From the NCBI RefSeq assembly GCF_002776575.1, contig NZ_CP022548.1, forward strand, positions 2,557,001-2,621,000: a stretch of 64,000 nucleotides of DNA. Reading direction: 5' to 3'. The notes beneath the pieces are model-generated. The model was not told where the DNA came from, did not search any database, and was given only the letters and a program-made list of their open reading frames with translations. Below are positions 52,558 through 60,473 of this stretch, piece by piece. Each line of letters opens with the position of its first letter. The first letter of the stretch is position 1. The stretch is from Sphingorhabdus sp. YGSMI21. GTDB lineage: Bacteria; Pseudomonadota; Alphaproteobacteria; Sphingomonadales; Sphingomonadaceae. The translations under genes and the position numbers were made by a program.

Positions 52558-52594
52558 AAAAGGCGCTGGCAGCTCTCTCGGCCGGCGCCTTTTT
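52558..52594 (+). terminator. Rho-independent terminator after the TonB receptor
   Basis: AAAAGGCGCTGGC pairs with GCCGGCGCCTTTT around a ten-base loop, a 13-bp stem with one T-G pair, followed by TTTTTG. It is placed 29 bp after the TonB stop. Confidence 0.85.
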
Positions 52595-52784
52595 GTCTTT
52601 GCCCCAATCTTCCCGGGACATCAAAGATCATCGAAGGTCCGGGAATCCCCGGACCGGCTTCTTTCGCATCGCCAAAACCGCGGCTTGGAGATTCAAGGGG
52701 GCATACTCTTCGGCGCTGCACGATCTGTAATGACCTAATGCTGAAGATTGCCGATAATATTGATAAAAATTGAAAAATAGAAAA

Positions 52785-52795
52785 TGTTCGAATAA
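52785..52795. promoter_or_regulatory. TTCGAA-centred motif before the CoA ligase
   Basis: ATGTTCGAATA with the core at 52787-52792, in the AT-rich leader of the ligase gene. The rest of the 52530-52910 spacer holds the TonB terminator and a GGTCCGGG/CCCGGACC stem near 52640 but no supported gene. Confidence 0.45.
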
Positions 52796-52910
52796 ATATT
52801 TGACTCGGCTCCCGCGGCTCGGCACCTGTCGGTGGCAGCCAGGTGTTCGCCAGCCTTGGGGCCATCAGGCCGCGAGTCAGTCAATTTGTGAAGTCGGAGG
52901 GATGCGTCGG

Positions 52911-54761
52911 ATGCCAGCGCCAGAATATGTTCAAGCACCATTTCGGGATGTTCCATTTGCCAAGCTAGATATTGATGTCGAGCGCCGACCCGACGGTTCC
53001 ATCATCATGCAGTCTCTGGTTCCGCTACTGTTGCGCGAGGCCCATTTGGCCGCCTATCTGCTGAAACATGCTGAAGAGCGGCCGGATCGTGCCTGGCTGG
53101 CCCAACGAACCGGGGACGGGAAGGGCTGGCGCACATTATCCTTCGCCGATGCAAAACAGCAGATTGATGGTCTGACCGAAGCGCTGTTGTTGCTCGGATT
53201 GGAGAGTGGTGCATCGCTAGCTATATTGAGTGGCAATTCCATTGAGCACGCGGTCATGATGATGGCGGCGCTACAGGCCGGGCTGGTCACGGTTCCGGTA
53301 TCAGAAGCCTATTCTTTGATGAGTGAGGATTTCGGACGTCTGCGGCATGTTGCCGAGGTGGTCGAGCCGTCCATTGTCTTTGTCCAGGACGGCGCCCGGT
53401 TTAGTGAGGCGATTGAACGGGTTGGTCTTGGGCATCTTCCGGTGATTGCCGTACAGAATGTTCAGGCGGGGCAGCTTGATTTCTGCGCCCTGGCGGCGAT
53501 CGAGCCGAGTGGCAAGGTGCCGGACGCTTTTGCGGCAATCGATCCCGATTCGATCGCCAAGATCATGTTCACTTCCGGATCGACCGGCGCCCCAAAGGGG
53601 GTTCCGCTGACCCACGGCGGGCTCGTGACGGCTGCGGAATCGAACCTGACCACGATGGGACGGCTGGCTGTCGGCGAGACGGTGCGGCTCGACTGGGCGC
53701 CTTGGAGCCATGTCTTCGGCGGGACCACTCTAAGCCTGTCAATCATCGACGGCGGCACCTTTTATATTGACGAAGGCAAACCGGTTCCGGGCCTTTTCGA
53801 CCAGACATTACGCAATCTGGCAGATGTACAACCGGACTTTTTCATGAATGTGCCATCGGCGATTTCAATGCTGGTCGAAGCCATGGAAGCGGATGAGCAA
53901 CTTGCCAGGCGGATCCTCGATAAAATGACGTCTCTGGGTTATGGCGGGGCCGCTCTTCCGGCCGATATTGTCCAGCGCTTCGAGTCTCTGGCGGTCAAAT
54001 ATACCGGCCACCGGATCGCGATCGTGTGCGGCTATGGCACGACAGAAACCGGACCTGGGGGCGGCTTCGTCTACTGGCCGACAGACGAAACAGGCACGCT
54101 GGGACTTCCCCATCCCGGCTTTGCCATGAAACTCGTTCCTCTCGACGGGCAGCGTTATGATGTGAGAGTAGCCGGCAAGGCTGTCACGAAGGGCTATTGC
54201 AACCGCCCGGACCTCAATGCCGAAATATTCGATGCGGATGGTTTCTACAGAACCGGCGACTGCGTCCACTTCGCCAACCCGGAAGATCCGCTATCGGGAC
54301 TGATTTTTGCCGGTCGCCTGAACGAGGAATTCAAGCTTCTGAACGGAACATTTGTACGGGTAGGGGAGGTCCGCTCCAAACTGGTCGACAGTCTGGCGCC
54401 GCTGGTCAAGGATGTCGTGGTCTGTGGAGAAAATCGCGCAGATGTGCGTATTCTTGCCTGGCTCAACGTGGAAGCTGCAAAAGCACTGGATGGCAGTGCG
54501 GGCAGCGATCTGGAACTATTGAGCAACTCCGCAGTGGTGACCGGCGAGATCCGCCGCAAACTGACGGCCTACAACCGGGCCAATCCGGGCGCCTCGCAGT
54601 CTGTGCGAGCCGTCCGCCTGCTTTCGCTTCCGCCTCAGCTGGATCATGGGGAAATAACCGACAAGGGCAGCATCAACCAACGGGCCGTGATCGAGCATAG
54701 ATTCAATGAGCTAGAAGCGCTCTACGCCCTCTCAGGGGACGGGCGGACAATAGTGATCTGA
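52911..54761 (+). CDS. Feruloyl-CoA synthetase-like AMP-dependent acyl-CoA ligase
   Basis: The ligase of 616 residues has the adenylate-forming motifs: IMFTSGSTGAPKGVPLTHGG (P-loop), CGYGTTETGPGGGF and GFYRTGDCVHF. The opening PDGSIIMQSLVPLL and closing LYALSGDGRTIVI are characteristic of feruloyl-CoA synthetases. It would activate a hydroxycinnamic or related aromatic acid with CoA. No enoyl-CoA hydratase (Ech) is in the window, so the ferulate route cannot be completed here. The start at 52911 was chosen because GGAGGG lies nine bases upstream; the ATG at 52902 directly abuts that site. Confidence 0.85.
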   Translation: MPAPEYVQAPFRDVPFAKLDIDVERRPDGSIIMQSLVPLLLREAHLAAYLLKHAEERPDRAWLAQRTGDGKGWRTLSFADAKQQIDGLTEALLLLGLESGASLAILSGNSIEHAVMMMAALQAGLVTVPVSEAYSLMSEDFGRLRHVAEVVEPSIVFVQDGARFSEAIERVGLGHLPVIAVQNVQAGQLDFCALAAIEPSGKVPDAFAAIDPDSIAKIMFTSGSTGAPKGVPLTHGGLVTAAESNLTTMGRLAVGETVRLDWAPWSHVFGGTTLSLSIIDGGTFYIDEGKPVPGLFDQTLRNLADVQPDFFMNVPSAISMLVEAMEADEQLARRILDKMTSLGYGGAALPADIVQRFESLAVKYTGHRIAIVCGYGTTETGPGGGFVYWPTDETGTLGLPHPGFAMKLVPLDGQRYDVRVAGKAVTKGYCNRPDLNAEIFDADGFYRTGDCVHFANPEDPLSGLIFAGRLNEEFKLLNGTFVRVGEVRSKLVDSLAPLVKDVVVCGENRADVRILAWLNVEAAKALDGSAGSDLELLSNSAVVTGEIRRKLTAYNRANPGASQSVRAVRLLSLPPQLDHGEITDKGSINQRAVIEHRFNELEALYALSGDGRTIVI

Positions 54762-54793
54762 ACCGGTTGTCCAGCAGCCGGCGCGCACCAGCC

Positions 54794-54809
54794 ATATTTT
54801 CGAAAATAT
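54794..54809. promoter_or_regulatory. Perfect 16-bp palindrome ATATTTTCGAAAATAT
   Basis: TTCGAA-centred palindrome (core 54799-54804) in the spacer between the ligase and the hydrolase operon. It is the best match to the motif repeated at 50153, 52787 and 57502. A second weaker site (AAAATCGAGAATAT) follows it. Confidence 0.65.
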
Positions 54810-54970
54810 AGAAAATCGAGAATATAATTGTTTAATTTCCGAAATCGATGTGTATTATCAAGTTGACGGGCAGCGGCCATGTTGGATCGCTTCCATCTAG
54901 TTTTGAACCGAGCGAGGTAGATCGACGCGATGCGTGCGTCGGGCGAGTCCGGGAGGATTGAGGGGGATTC

Positions 54971-55261
54971 ATGCAACTGGCGCAATTTCGGCATAAAGGC
55001 GGCATATCTCTCGGCCTGCGGGTGGCCGACGAATTGGTTGATTTAACCGGTGCAGGGCGCCTGCCAGTCGATCCATGATGCAGGCGCGATTGCCGAGGCC
55101 TTCGCCGAACTTGGCATCAGCCATCAGCGCTCAAGGCTTATGAAGCGGTGCGCAAGCCATATACCAAATCGATCGTCGAGACGGCGAGGAAGATGCAGGT
55201 CGATCCAAAGGCCTGGAAAGGTGAGTCAAAGCCAGAGTCGGCCAATGCAGACAAAGATTGA
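54971..55261 (+). pseudogene. Chimeric remnant: FAH-family N-terminus joined to FAD-monooxygenase C-terminus
   Basis: After a strong GAGG ribosome site, an ATG at 54971 opens MQLAQFRHKGGISLGLRVAD and continues ELVDLTGAG, the N-terminus of fumarylacetoacetate hydrolase-family proteins, but stops after 35 codons (55076-55078). Overlapping it in another frame is QGACQSIHDAGAIAEAFAEL. A further frameshift leads to LKAYEAVRKPYTKSIVETAR, ending at TGA 55259-55261. The last two match the C-terminal region of aromatic FAD monooxygenases (GQGACQ-x-I-x-DA and YEA-x-R-x-P). A tandem CATCAGC repeat (55115-55128) sits at the frame break. Both genes appear reduced by a deletion that fused their ends. Confidence 0.7.
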
Positions 55262-55285
55262 TCAGGACTATCAAGGAGAATGAAG

Positions 55286-56176
55286 ATGAGTAATGCAGAG
55301 CGCGACTTGCGCAGTATCTGGGCCTTCCTCGACAGGCTGGCGTTCACGCACGGATATGTCGACGCGGCCGGCACAAAAACCCGTTATGTCAACGCAGGTC
55401 CGAAGGATGCTCCCGTCGTCGTCATGGTCCACGGCATGGGCGGTACCTGGGAAAATTTCATCGCCAATTTTGCGGAATTTTCAAAAAGCTTCAACACTTA
55501 CGCATTCGACCTGAAGGGCCATGGCTATTCGGACAAGCCCGACGAGCCTTATGCGGTATCCGGCTATGTCGAGCAGCTGGAAGGTTTCGTCAAGGCTCTG
55601 GGCCTGACCAAGATCCACCTCTTCGGCCTGTCGATTGGCGGCTGGATTTCGACCAAGTTCACAGTTCGCAATCCCGGTCTTGTGGAAAAGCTGATCGTCA
55701 TGTCGGCCTGGGGGCGTCTGCGGCTCAACGAGACCGAAGAAGAACGCCAGAACGGGATGCAATTTCTGGCGCAGCGGGCCAAGTCGGTCGAGAACCCGTC
55801 ACTCGAGAAAATGGACAAGGTGTTTTCGCAGCTGATCGCGGATCCGGAGCAGCGCATGCTTGACCTGCTGACCTTGCGGATGCGGGTCTATTCGCAGCCC
55901 AATATGGTGCGTACAATGGAGAATGTCTTTGCCGGTATCATGCCCCCGCTCTGGGAAGAGAATGTCCTGACGGACGAGGAACTGAAAAGTATCAGTCGTC
56001 CGACGATGATCATCGCCTGTCCGGATAGCGAGGACGAATTTCTGGTCATGGCTCACCAATATAGGAGTCTCATTCCGGACGTTGAATGGTGCGAAGTTTT
56101 CGGCGCGTCCCACTGGCCGCAATGGGAGACTGCCGATCAGGTAAATGCAGCGTCAATCGAGTTCTTGAAGGGCTGA
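55286..56176 (+). CDS. Alpha/beta hydrolase (meta-cleavage-product hydrolase-like)
   Basis: The hydrolase of 296 residues has the oxyanion HGMGGTWENF, nucleophile GLSIGGWIS (GxSxG), the acid-containing strand IIACPDSEDE and the histidine in GASHWPQWE. The layout matches MhpC/BphD-type carbon-carbon bond hydrolases that follow extradiol ring cleavage, although esterases share it. The start at 55286 lies seven bases after GGAG, while 55280 is too close. It follows the chimeric remnant and is probably in the same transcript. Confidence 0.85.
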   Translation: MSNAERDLRSIWAFLDRLAFTHGYVDAAGTKTRYVNAGPKDAPVVVMVHGMGGTWENFIANFAEFSKSFNTYAFDLKGHGYSDKPDEPYAVSGYVEQLEGFVKALGLTKIHLFGLSIGGWISTKFTVRNPGLVEKLIVMSAWGRLRLNETEEERQNGMQFLAQRAKSVENPSLEKMDKVFSQLIADPEQRMLDLLTLRMRVYSQPNMVRTMENVFAGIMPPLWEENVLTDEELKSISRPTMIIACPDSEDEFLVMAHQYRSLIPDVEWCEVFGASHWPQWETADQVNAASIEFLKG

Positions 56177-56207
56177 ACCAAAAGCCTGCAAGCACGAGGA
56201 GAATAGA

Positions 56208-56369
56208 ATGAAATTACCGGCACTCGCGGAACGGCATGGACAACGGGCCGAGGCCCGCGAGCCCGTGGCCGGGCATGACAACAGCAAGGGGGCTTGGACT
56301 GGCCGATCGGTTGCCGCAAATGGCCATGCCCGTCTTGTCGCTTGTAATCCGATGGCTATGGTGCGCTAG
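56208..56369 (+). other. Unidentified 53-codon frame with strong ribosome site
   Basis: GAGGAGAATAG precedes the ATG at 56208. The frame (MKLPALAERHG...) ends with TAG 56367-56369, directly before the ATG of the MBL gene and in the same frame. The peptide is hydrophilic and matches no family I know. It may be a remnant, a leader peptide for translational coupling, or the former 5' part of the MBL frame interrupted by the amber codon. Confidence 0.35.
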
Positions 56370-57383
56370 ATGGGAGGGGTCAGGTCTTGTGTGGCTGCCT
56401 GCAGCCAGGCCTTCGGGCTCTTTGCGCTGATGGCTTTTTCCGGGCCGGATATGCCAGCCTCGAATTCTGCTACAGGGGAATCAGACAGACTTGTCTTGTT
56501 GGGTACAGCAGGGGGGCCTCGCTTGCGATCCGATCGCTCGCAGCCGGCCAATCTGCTTGTCGTCGAGGGCAAGCCCTATCTGGTCGATTGCGGGGAGGGC
56601 TGCGTAACCCAGCTGCGCAAGGCGGGTTTCGAGCCCGGTGATGTCGAGCAGCTTTTCCTAACCCATATGCACCTCGATCATAGTGCCGGCGTCGGTCCGC
56701 TGGCAGCCTTCCGCTGGACAGGTAGCGTCACCAGCCAATTGACAGTCTTCGGGCCGCCCGGGACGAGCAAGTTTGTGGATGCTGCTATGCGGTATCTGTC
56801 GGTGCCGGGATCGGTCCATTCCCGCGAAGTTCCGAACATGGGTTCGATGGACATGCTGGTTCACGGGGAGGATATCAAGCACGGCGGCCCGGAAGCATTC
56901 GAACTATTTTCCGATGAGAAAATCCGTGTGCGAGCCGTTGAAAACTCGCATTTCGATCATTTGTCCGGGGTCGACATCGGGTTTGGAGCATTGCGATCTT
57001 ACAGCTACCGGTTCGACAGCGCCGACCGTTCAATAGTTTTTACGGGCGATACGGGACCTTCACAATCTCTGCAGCGAATGGCCTCCGGCGCTGATATTCT
57101 GGTTGCGGAAATCATGGATGTCGATGGAGTCATGTCCGCATTCCGGCAGCGAACAGATATCCCGGCCGCACAATTCCCTGTGATCGAAGCGCAAATGCGG
57201 GCCAAGCATCTCACAGCGAGAGATGTAGGTGAGCTCGCTCAAGCATCAGGCGTGAAAACAGTGATCCTGACCCATTTTGCGTCGGCTGGAGCCGGTACCG
57301 AGGATGTCGAGCGTTTCCTTCGGGAAGTTAGCGAGGTGTTCGACGGGAAGGTCGTCGCTGGTAAAGATCTGCAGATTTTCTAA
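56370..57383 (+). CDS. MBL-fold hydrolase (RNase Z/arylsulfatase-like type)
   Basis: The protein of 337 residues has a secretion-like N-terminus (CSQAFGLFALMAFSGPD) and an MBL fold. Its motifs are LVLLGTAGGPRL, YLVDCGEGC, THMHLDHSAGVG (HxHxDH), IVFTGDTGPSQ and TVILTHFAS. These resemble the long-form MBL group with RNase Z-type topology that includes secreted hydrolases. The substrate is unknown, but the cluster context suggests an aromatic ester or lactone. The start is uncertain because the upstream 53-codon frame is in phase with it. Confidence 0.78.
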   Translation: MGGVRSCVAACSQAFGLFALMAFSGPDMPASNSATGESDRLVLLGTAGGPRLRSDRSQPANLLVVEGKPYLVDCGEGCVTQLRKAGFEPGDVEQLFLTHMHLDHSAGVGPLAAFRWTGSVTSQLTVFGPPGTSKFVDAAMRYLSVPGSVHSREVPNMGSMDMLVHGEDIKHGGPEAFELFSDEKIRVRAVENSHFDHLSGVDIGFGALRSYSYRFDSADRSIVFTGDTGPSQSLQRMASGADILVAEIMDVDGVMSAFRQRTDIPAAQFPVIEAQMRAKHLTARDVGELAQASGVKTVILTHFASAGAGTEDVERFLREVSEVFDGKVVAGKDLQIF

Positions 57384-57497
57384 CGCGCGAGGACGCGGGA
57401 AATAGTTTATATTGTGAAGGGCGCCGTGATCGATATGTCATTGGCCCCGGCAACAGTGTTGAGAGGGGTTCCCGGTGCGCCTGCGCTGCCCTTCGAT

Positions 57498-57511
57498 AAT
57501 TTTCGAAAATT
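57498..57511. promoter_or_regulatory. Perfect 14-bp palindrome AATTTTCGAAAATT upstream of the GntR gene
   Basis: TTCGAA-centred palindrome (core 57502-57507), 119 bp before the GntR/FCD gene. With the sites at 50153, 52787 and 54799 it suggests autoregulation plus control of the cluster. Confidence 0.6.
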
Positions 57512-57629
57512 TGCCAAGCTTCGTATAAACGTATAGGTATAAGGCAGGGCAATGATCTGAGATGAGGGACGCATCTTTGTCGGACGCCGGAGCCGTTTAT
57601 GTCGATAGTTTGAAATGGAAAGTCTGCGA

Positions 57630-58421
57630 ATGTTGAATATTAATGGAAATGGGATGACTTCGGCACCTCAGGATATCACAACCGAGGATGCAGCGAGTTT
57701 TGATGTTTATCGCCAGTTGCGTCTCGACATCATTTCCTGCCATCTGAAACCCAATCAGAAACTTCGCTTTGATGCATTGCGCAAATCTTATGGCGTAGGT
57801 GTCGGCACGCTGCGGGAAGCGCTGTCGCACCTCGTTTCTGACGGAATGGTGCGTATCGATGCCGGGCGCGGTTTCCGGGTGGCTCCCGTGTCCGTGGAAG
57901 ATCTGGAAGATGTCACGGCCTGGAGGGTGGAATTCGAAACACGGGCGCTAGCGGCATCGATCCGCAATGGTGACGATGACTGGGAAGCGGAAGTGGTGAC
58001 TTCCTATCACCTTTTGAGCAAGGTCACGGTCCCAGATCCTGAAGCTCCACCGGAAGAATGGTCGGCCTATGGTGACAAGCATGTCCGGTTCCACGAAGCC
58101 TTGGTGGCGAGTTGCGGTTCTCCCTGGCTATTATTCTTCCGATCGGCGCTGCAGTCGCAGGCTCTGCGCTATCAGGCGCTGGCCATGTCGAACCGGGAAA
58201 AAATGATTCACCGTGCCATGGACGAGCATAAAGCTCTTATGAACGCGACTTTGAGCCGGGATGCAGAGCAGGCCACGGCGCTCATCGCCAAACATATTCA
58301 GGATACGTCGGAGGATGTCAGGATCATTCTCAGCCAGTCTGCCGCTGTGGGCAATCTCAATGCGGATGTAGTCGAAGAGCGCGGACCTCGGCGGCGGGGG
58401 CGGCCTCGCAAATCCGCCTAG
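57630..58421 (+). CDS. GntR-family (FCD) regulator with C-terminal AT-hook
   Basis: The regulator of 263 residues has a GntR winged helix (SFDVYRQLRLDIISCHLKP, LRFDALRKSYGVGVGTLREA). An FCD ligand domain follows, with the metal-type residues D...H...H (YGDKHVRFHEALV) and a later DEHKALMNATLSRDAE. The tail ends GPRRRGRPRKSA, which contains an AT-hook core (RGRPRK), unusual in GntR proteins. FCD regulators respond to organic acids. The likely operator is the TTCGAA palindrome repeated in the cluster. Start options are 57615, 57630 (GGAAAG upstream) and 57654. Confidence 0.82.
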   Translation: MLNINGNGMTSAPQDITTEDAASFDVYRQLRLDIISCHLKPNQKLRFDALRKSYGVGVGTLREALSHLVSDGMVRIDAGRGFRVAPVSVEDLEDVTAWRVEFETRALAASIRNGDDDWEAEVVTSYHLLSKVTVPDPEAPPEEWSAYGDKHVRFHEALVASCGSPWLLFFRSALQSQALRYQALAMSNREKMIHRAMDEHKALMNATLSRDAEQATALIAKHIQDTSEDVRIILSQSAAVGNLNADVVEERGPRRRGRPRKSA

Positions 58422-58840
58422 CAGACAAGGTGTGAAGCAGGGACAAGAGCCGGATTGCCGATGCCTGGATGTTCGATGCGTGATGGACCTGCTTGATGGG
58501 ACAATGAATTAGTCCGGTTTCCGGGACATTTCGACCCGATATCAGCGCGTTTCCCATCGTCATGGTACAGGACCGGCAATTGCCACGTGAATTGTAAGGC
58601 GGGAAGTCCCGAAGCGGCGTTCGACGCGTCGCCAATCCAACAGTCAACCCGGGTGCTTGCCCAAAAGAGCCCGCAATCATCACAGGATGGATATCGTGAA
58701 GCGAGCGCCTAACCGTCGCTTGATCCTGGTGCCAAATGGCCGCGGATGAGCCGATCGATTGATCCGCAGGCAGCAAATGGCTGGCGCGCAGCGGCGGCGA
58801 GGTGACTGCTGAAAATATCGATCATCCAATCGCTATAAAA
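58422..58840. other. Gene-free region between GntR gene and aldehyde dehydrogenase
   Basis: About 420 bases without a supported gene. A minus-strand frame (58357-58776) is open but overlaps the GntR gene and shows no recognised motif. It could hold a decayed gene. Confidence 0.35.
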
Positions 58841-58857
58841 TGCTATTGAATATAGCA
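58841..58857. promoter_or_regulatory. Dyad and ATAGCAAT repeats before the aldehyde dehydrogenase
   Basis: TGCTATTGAATATAGCA is an inverted repeat of TGCTAT. ATAGCAAT occurs at 58852 and again near 58877. It lies 40 bp upstream of the ALDH start and is a probable operator distinct from the TTCGAA motif. Confidence 0.5.
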
Positions 58858-58896
58858 ATGGTGATTGTTATGATCCATAGCAATAGGAGAGAATCT

Positions 58897-60294
58897 ATGC
58901 ATTTTGAGCGAAAAAATCCCCTGACGGGTGAAACAGCCTCGACTGCGGTCGCTATGCAGGCTTCCGACGTGCCTGCAATTGCAGAGACGGCCGCTGCAGC
59001 TTTTCCGGAATGGGCGGCGATGGGGCCGAATGCGCGGCGGACGATTCTTATGAAAGCGGCGGACGCGCTTGAGGCACGACGGGATGAATTTGTCGCAGCG
59101 ATGCAATCTGAAATAGGAGCCACAGCTGGCTGGGCGATGTTCAACCTCGGACTGGCCGTCGGGATAGTCCGGGAAGCGGCGGCGATAACCACGCAGATCG
59201 GCGGAGAAATCATTCCATCCGACAAACCCGGCTGCATGTCGATGGCCTTGCGGGAGCCTTTGGGGGTCGTCCTGGGCATCGCCCCCTGGAATGCACCGAT
59301 CATTCTCGGCGTGCGCGCGATTGCCGTACCGCTGGGCTGCGGGAACAGCGTCATATTGAAAGCATCCGAAGCCAGTCCGCGGACACATGAGCTGATTATC
59401 GAGTCATTTGCAGCGGCAGGCTTTCCCGACGGCGTTGTCAATGTGGTGACCAATGCGCCCGAAGATGCGGCGTCAGTCGTTGGCGCGCTGATCGACGCGC
59501 CGCAAGTCAGGCACATCAATTTTACCGGATCGACCAGCGTAGGCAAAATCATCGCCAGGCGCGCTGCCGAACATCTCAAGCCCTGTCTGCTGGAGCTGGG
59601 CGGCAAGGCTCCGTTGATTGTGCTGGAGGATGCTGATCTCGATGAAGCGGTGAAGGCTGCCGCCTTTGGCGCATTCATGAACCAGGGGCAGATTTGCATG
59701 TCGACCGAGCGTATCATCATGGTCGATGCCATCGCCGATCAATTTGCCGGGAAATTCGCGGCAAAGGCCGCTAGCATGGCAGCAGGCGACCCGCGCGATG
59801 GCAATACACCACTTGGTGCGGTCGTGGACCAGAAGACGGTGGATCATGTCAATGGCCTGATTGATGATGCGATAGGGAAGGGCGCAAAGCTGCTGTCGGG
59901 CGGCAGGGGCGAAAGCGTGGTGATGCCTGCTACCGTCCTAGGCGATGTCACCGACAATATGGATATTTACCGTGAGGAAAGCTTCGGTCCAGTGGTCGCT
60001 CTGATCCGCGCAGAGGACGAAGCTGATGCCATCCGCATCGCCAATGACAGCGAATATGGACTGAGCGCAGCGGTGTTCACGCGCGATACCGCCCGGGGGT
60101 TGGGCGTTGCCCGTCAGATCCGGTCGGGGATCTGCCATGTAAATGGTCCGACCGTGCACGACGAGGCGCAGATGCCCTTCGGCGGCGTCGGCGCGTCCGG
60201 CTATGGCCGCTTTGGCGGCAAGGCCGGTATCGACAGCTTCACCCAATTGCGCTGGATCACTATGGAGACCCAGCCCGGGCATTATCCCATTTGA
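58897..60294 (+). CDS. Aldehyde dehydrogenase (salicylaldehyde/vanillin dehydrogenase-like)
   Basis: The ALDH of 465 residues has PLGVVLGIAPWNAPIILG, the NAD motif FTGSTSVGKIIA, the catalytic Glu in LELGGKAPLIVLED and Cys in MNQGQICMSTERI. The end VHDEAQMPFGGVGASGYGRF and LRWITMETQPGHYPI are characteristic of the vanillin/salicylaldehyde dehydrogenase group. It would oxidise an aromatic aldehyde to the acid. The start at 58897 has AGGAGAG upstream and gives the usual N-terminus (MHFERKNPLTGE). Confidence 0.88.
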   Translation: MHFERKNPLTGETASTAVAMQASDVPAIAETAAAAFPEWAAMGPNARRTILMKAADALEARRDEFVAAMQSEIGATAGWAMFNLGLAVGIVREAAAITTQIGGEIIPSDKPGCMSMALREPLGVVLGIAPWNAPIILGVRAIAVPLGCGNSVILKASEASPRTHELIIESFAAAGFPDGVVNVVTNAPEDAASVVGALIDAPQVRHINFTGSTSVGKIIARRAAEHLKPCLLELGGKAPLIVLEDADLDEAVKAAAFGAFMNQGQICMSTERIIMVDAIADQFAGKFAAKAASMAAGDPRDGNTPLGAVVDQKTVDHVNGLIDDAIGKGAKLLSGGRGESVVMPATVLGDVTDNMDIYREESFGPVVALIRAEDEADAIRIANDSEYGLSAAVFTRDTARGLGVARQIRSGICHVNGPTVHDEAQMPFGGVGASGYGRFGGKAGIDSFTQLRWITMETQPGHYPI

Positions 60295-60473
60295 GGAGCC
60301 GAGCGGCGAGAGCATAGCTACGCAAGAAATATTCTGCCGGCGAAAGCCGGACCTCAATCAGGGTTCAGGCGCTATGTAGAGAAGCCCGAAAGTCGGAACG
60401 ATATTCGACAGCTCTGCTCCCGGGCGTGCTCATCATTCTGCGTGGCCCTCCGGCTATCAGTCCCGCCACTGCG

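Noticed and set aside
52911..54761. Complete ferulate-to-vanillin pathway
   Set aside because: A feruloyl-CoA synthetase-like ligase and a vanillin dehydrogenase-like ALDH are present, but no enoyl-CoA hydratase/aldolase gene is in the window.
58357..58776. Minus-strand gene of 139 codons
   Set aside because: It overlaps the 3' end of the well-supported GntR gene, has no recognised motif and no clear ribosome site. Some residual coding character cannot be excluded.
45965..60300. Genomic island inserted at tRNA-Arg(CCT)
   Set aside because: The tRNA borders the aromatic cluster, but no integrase gene and no direct repeat of the tRNA 3' end were found downstream in the window.
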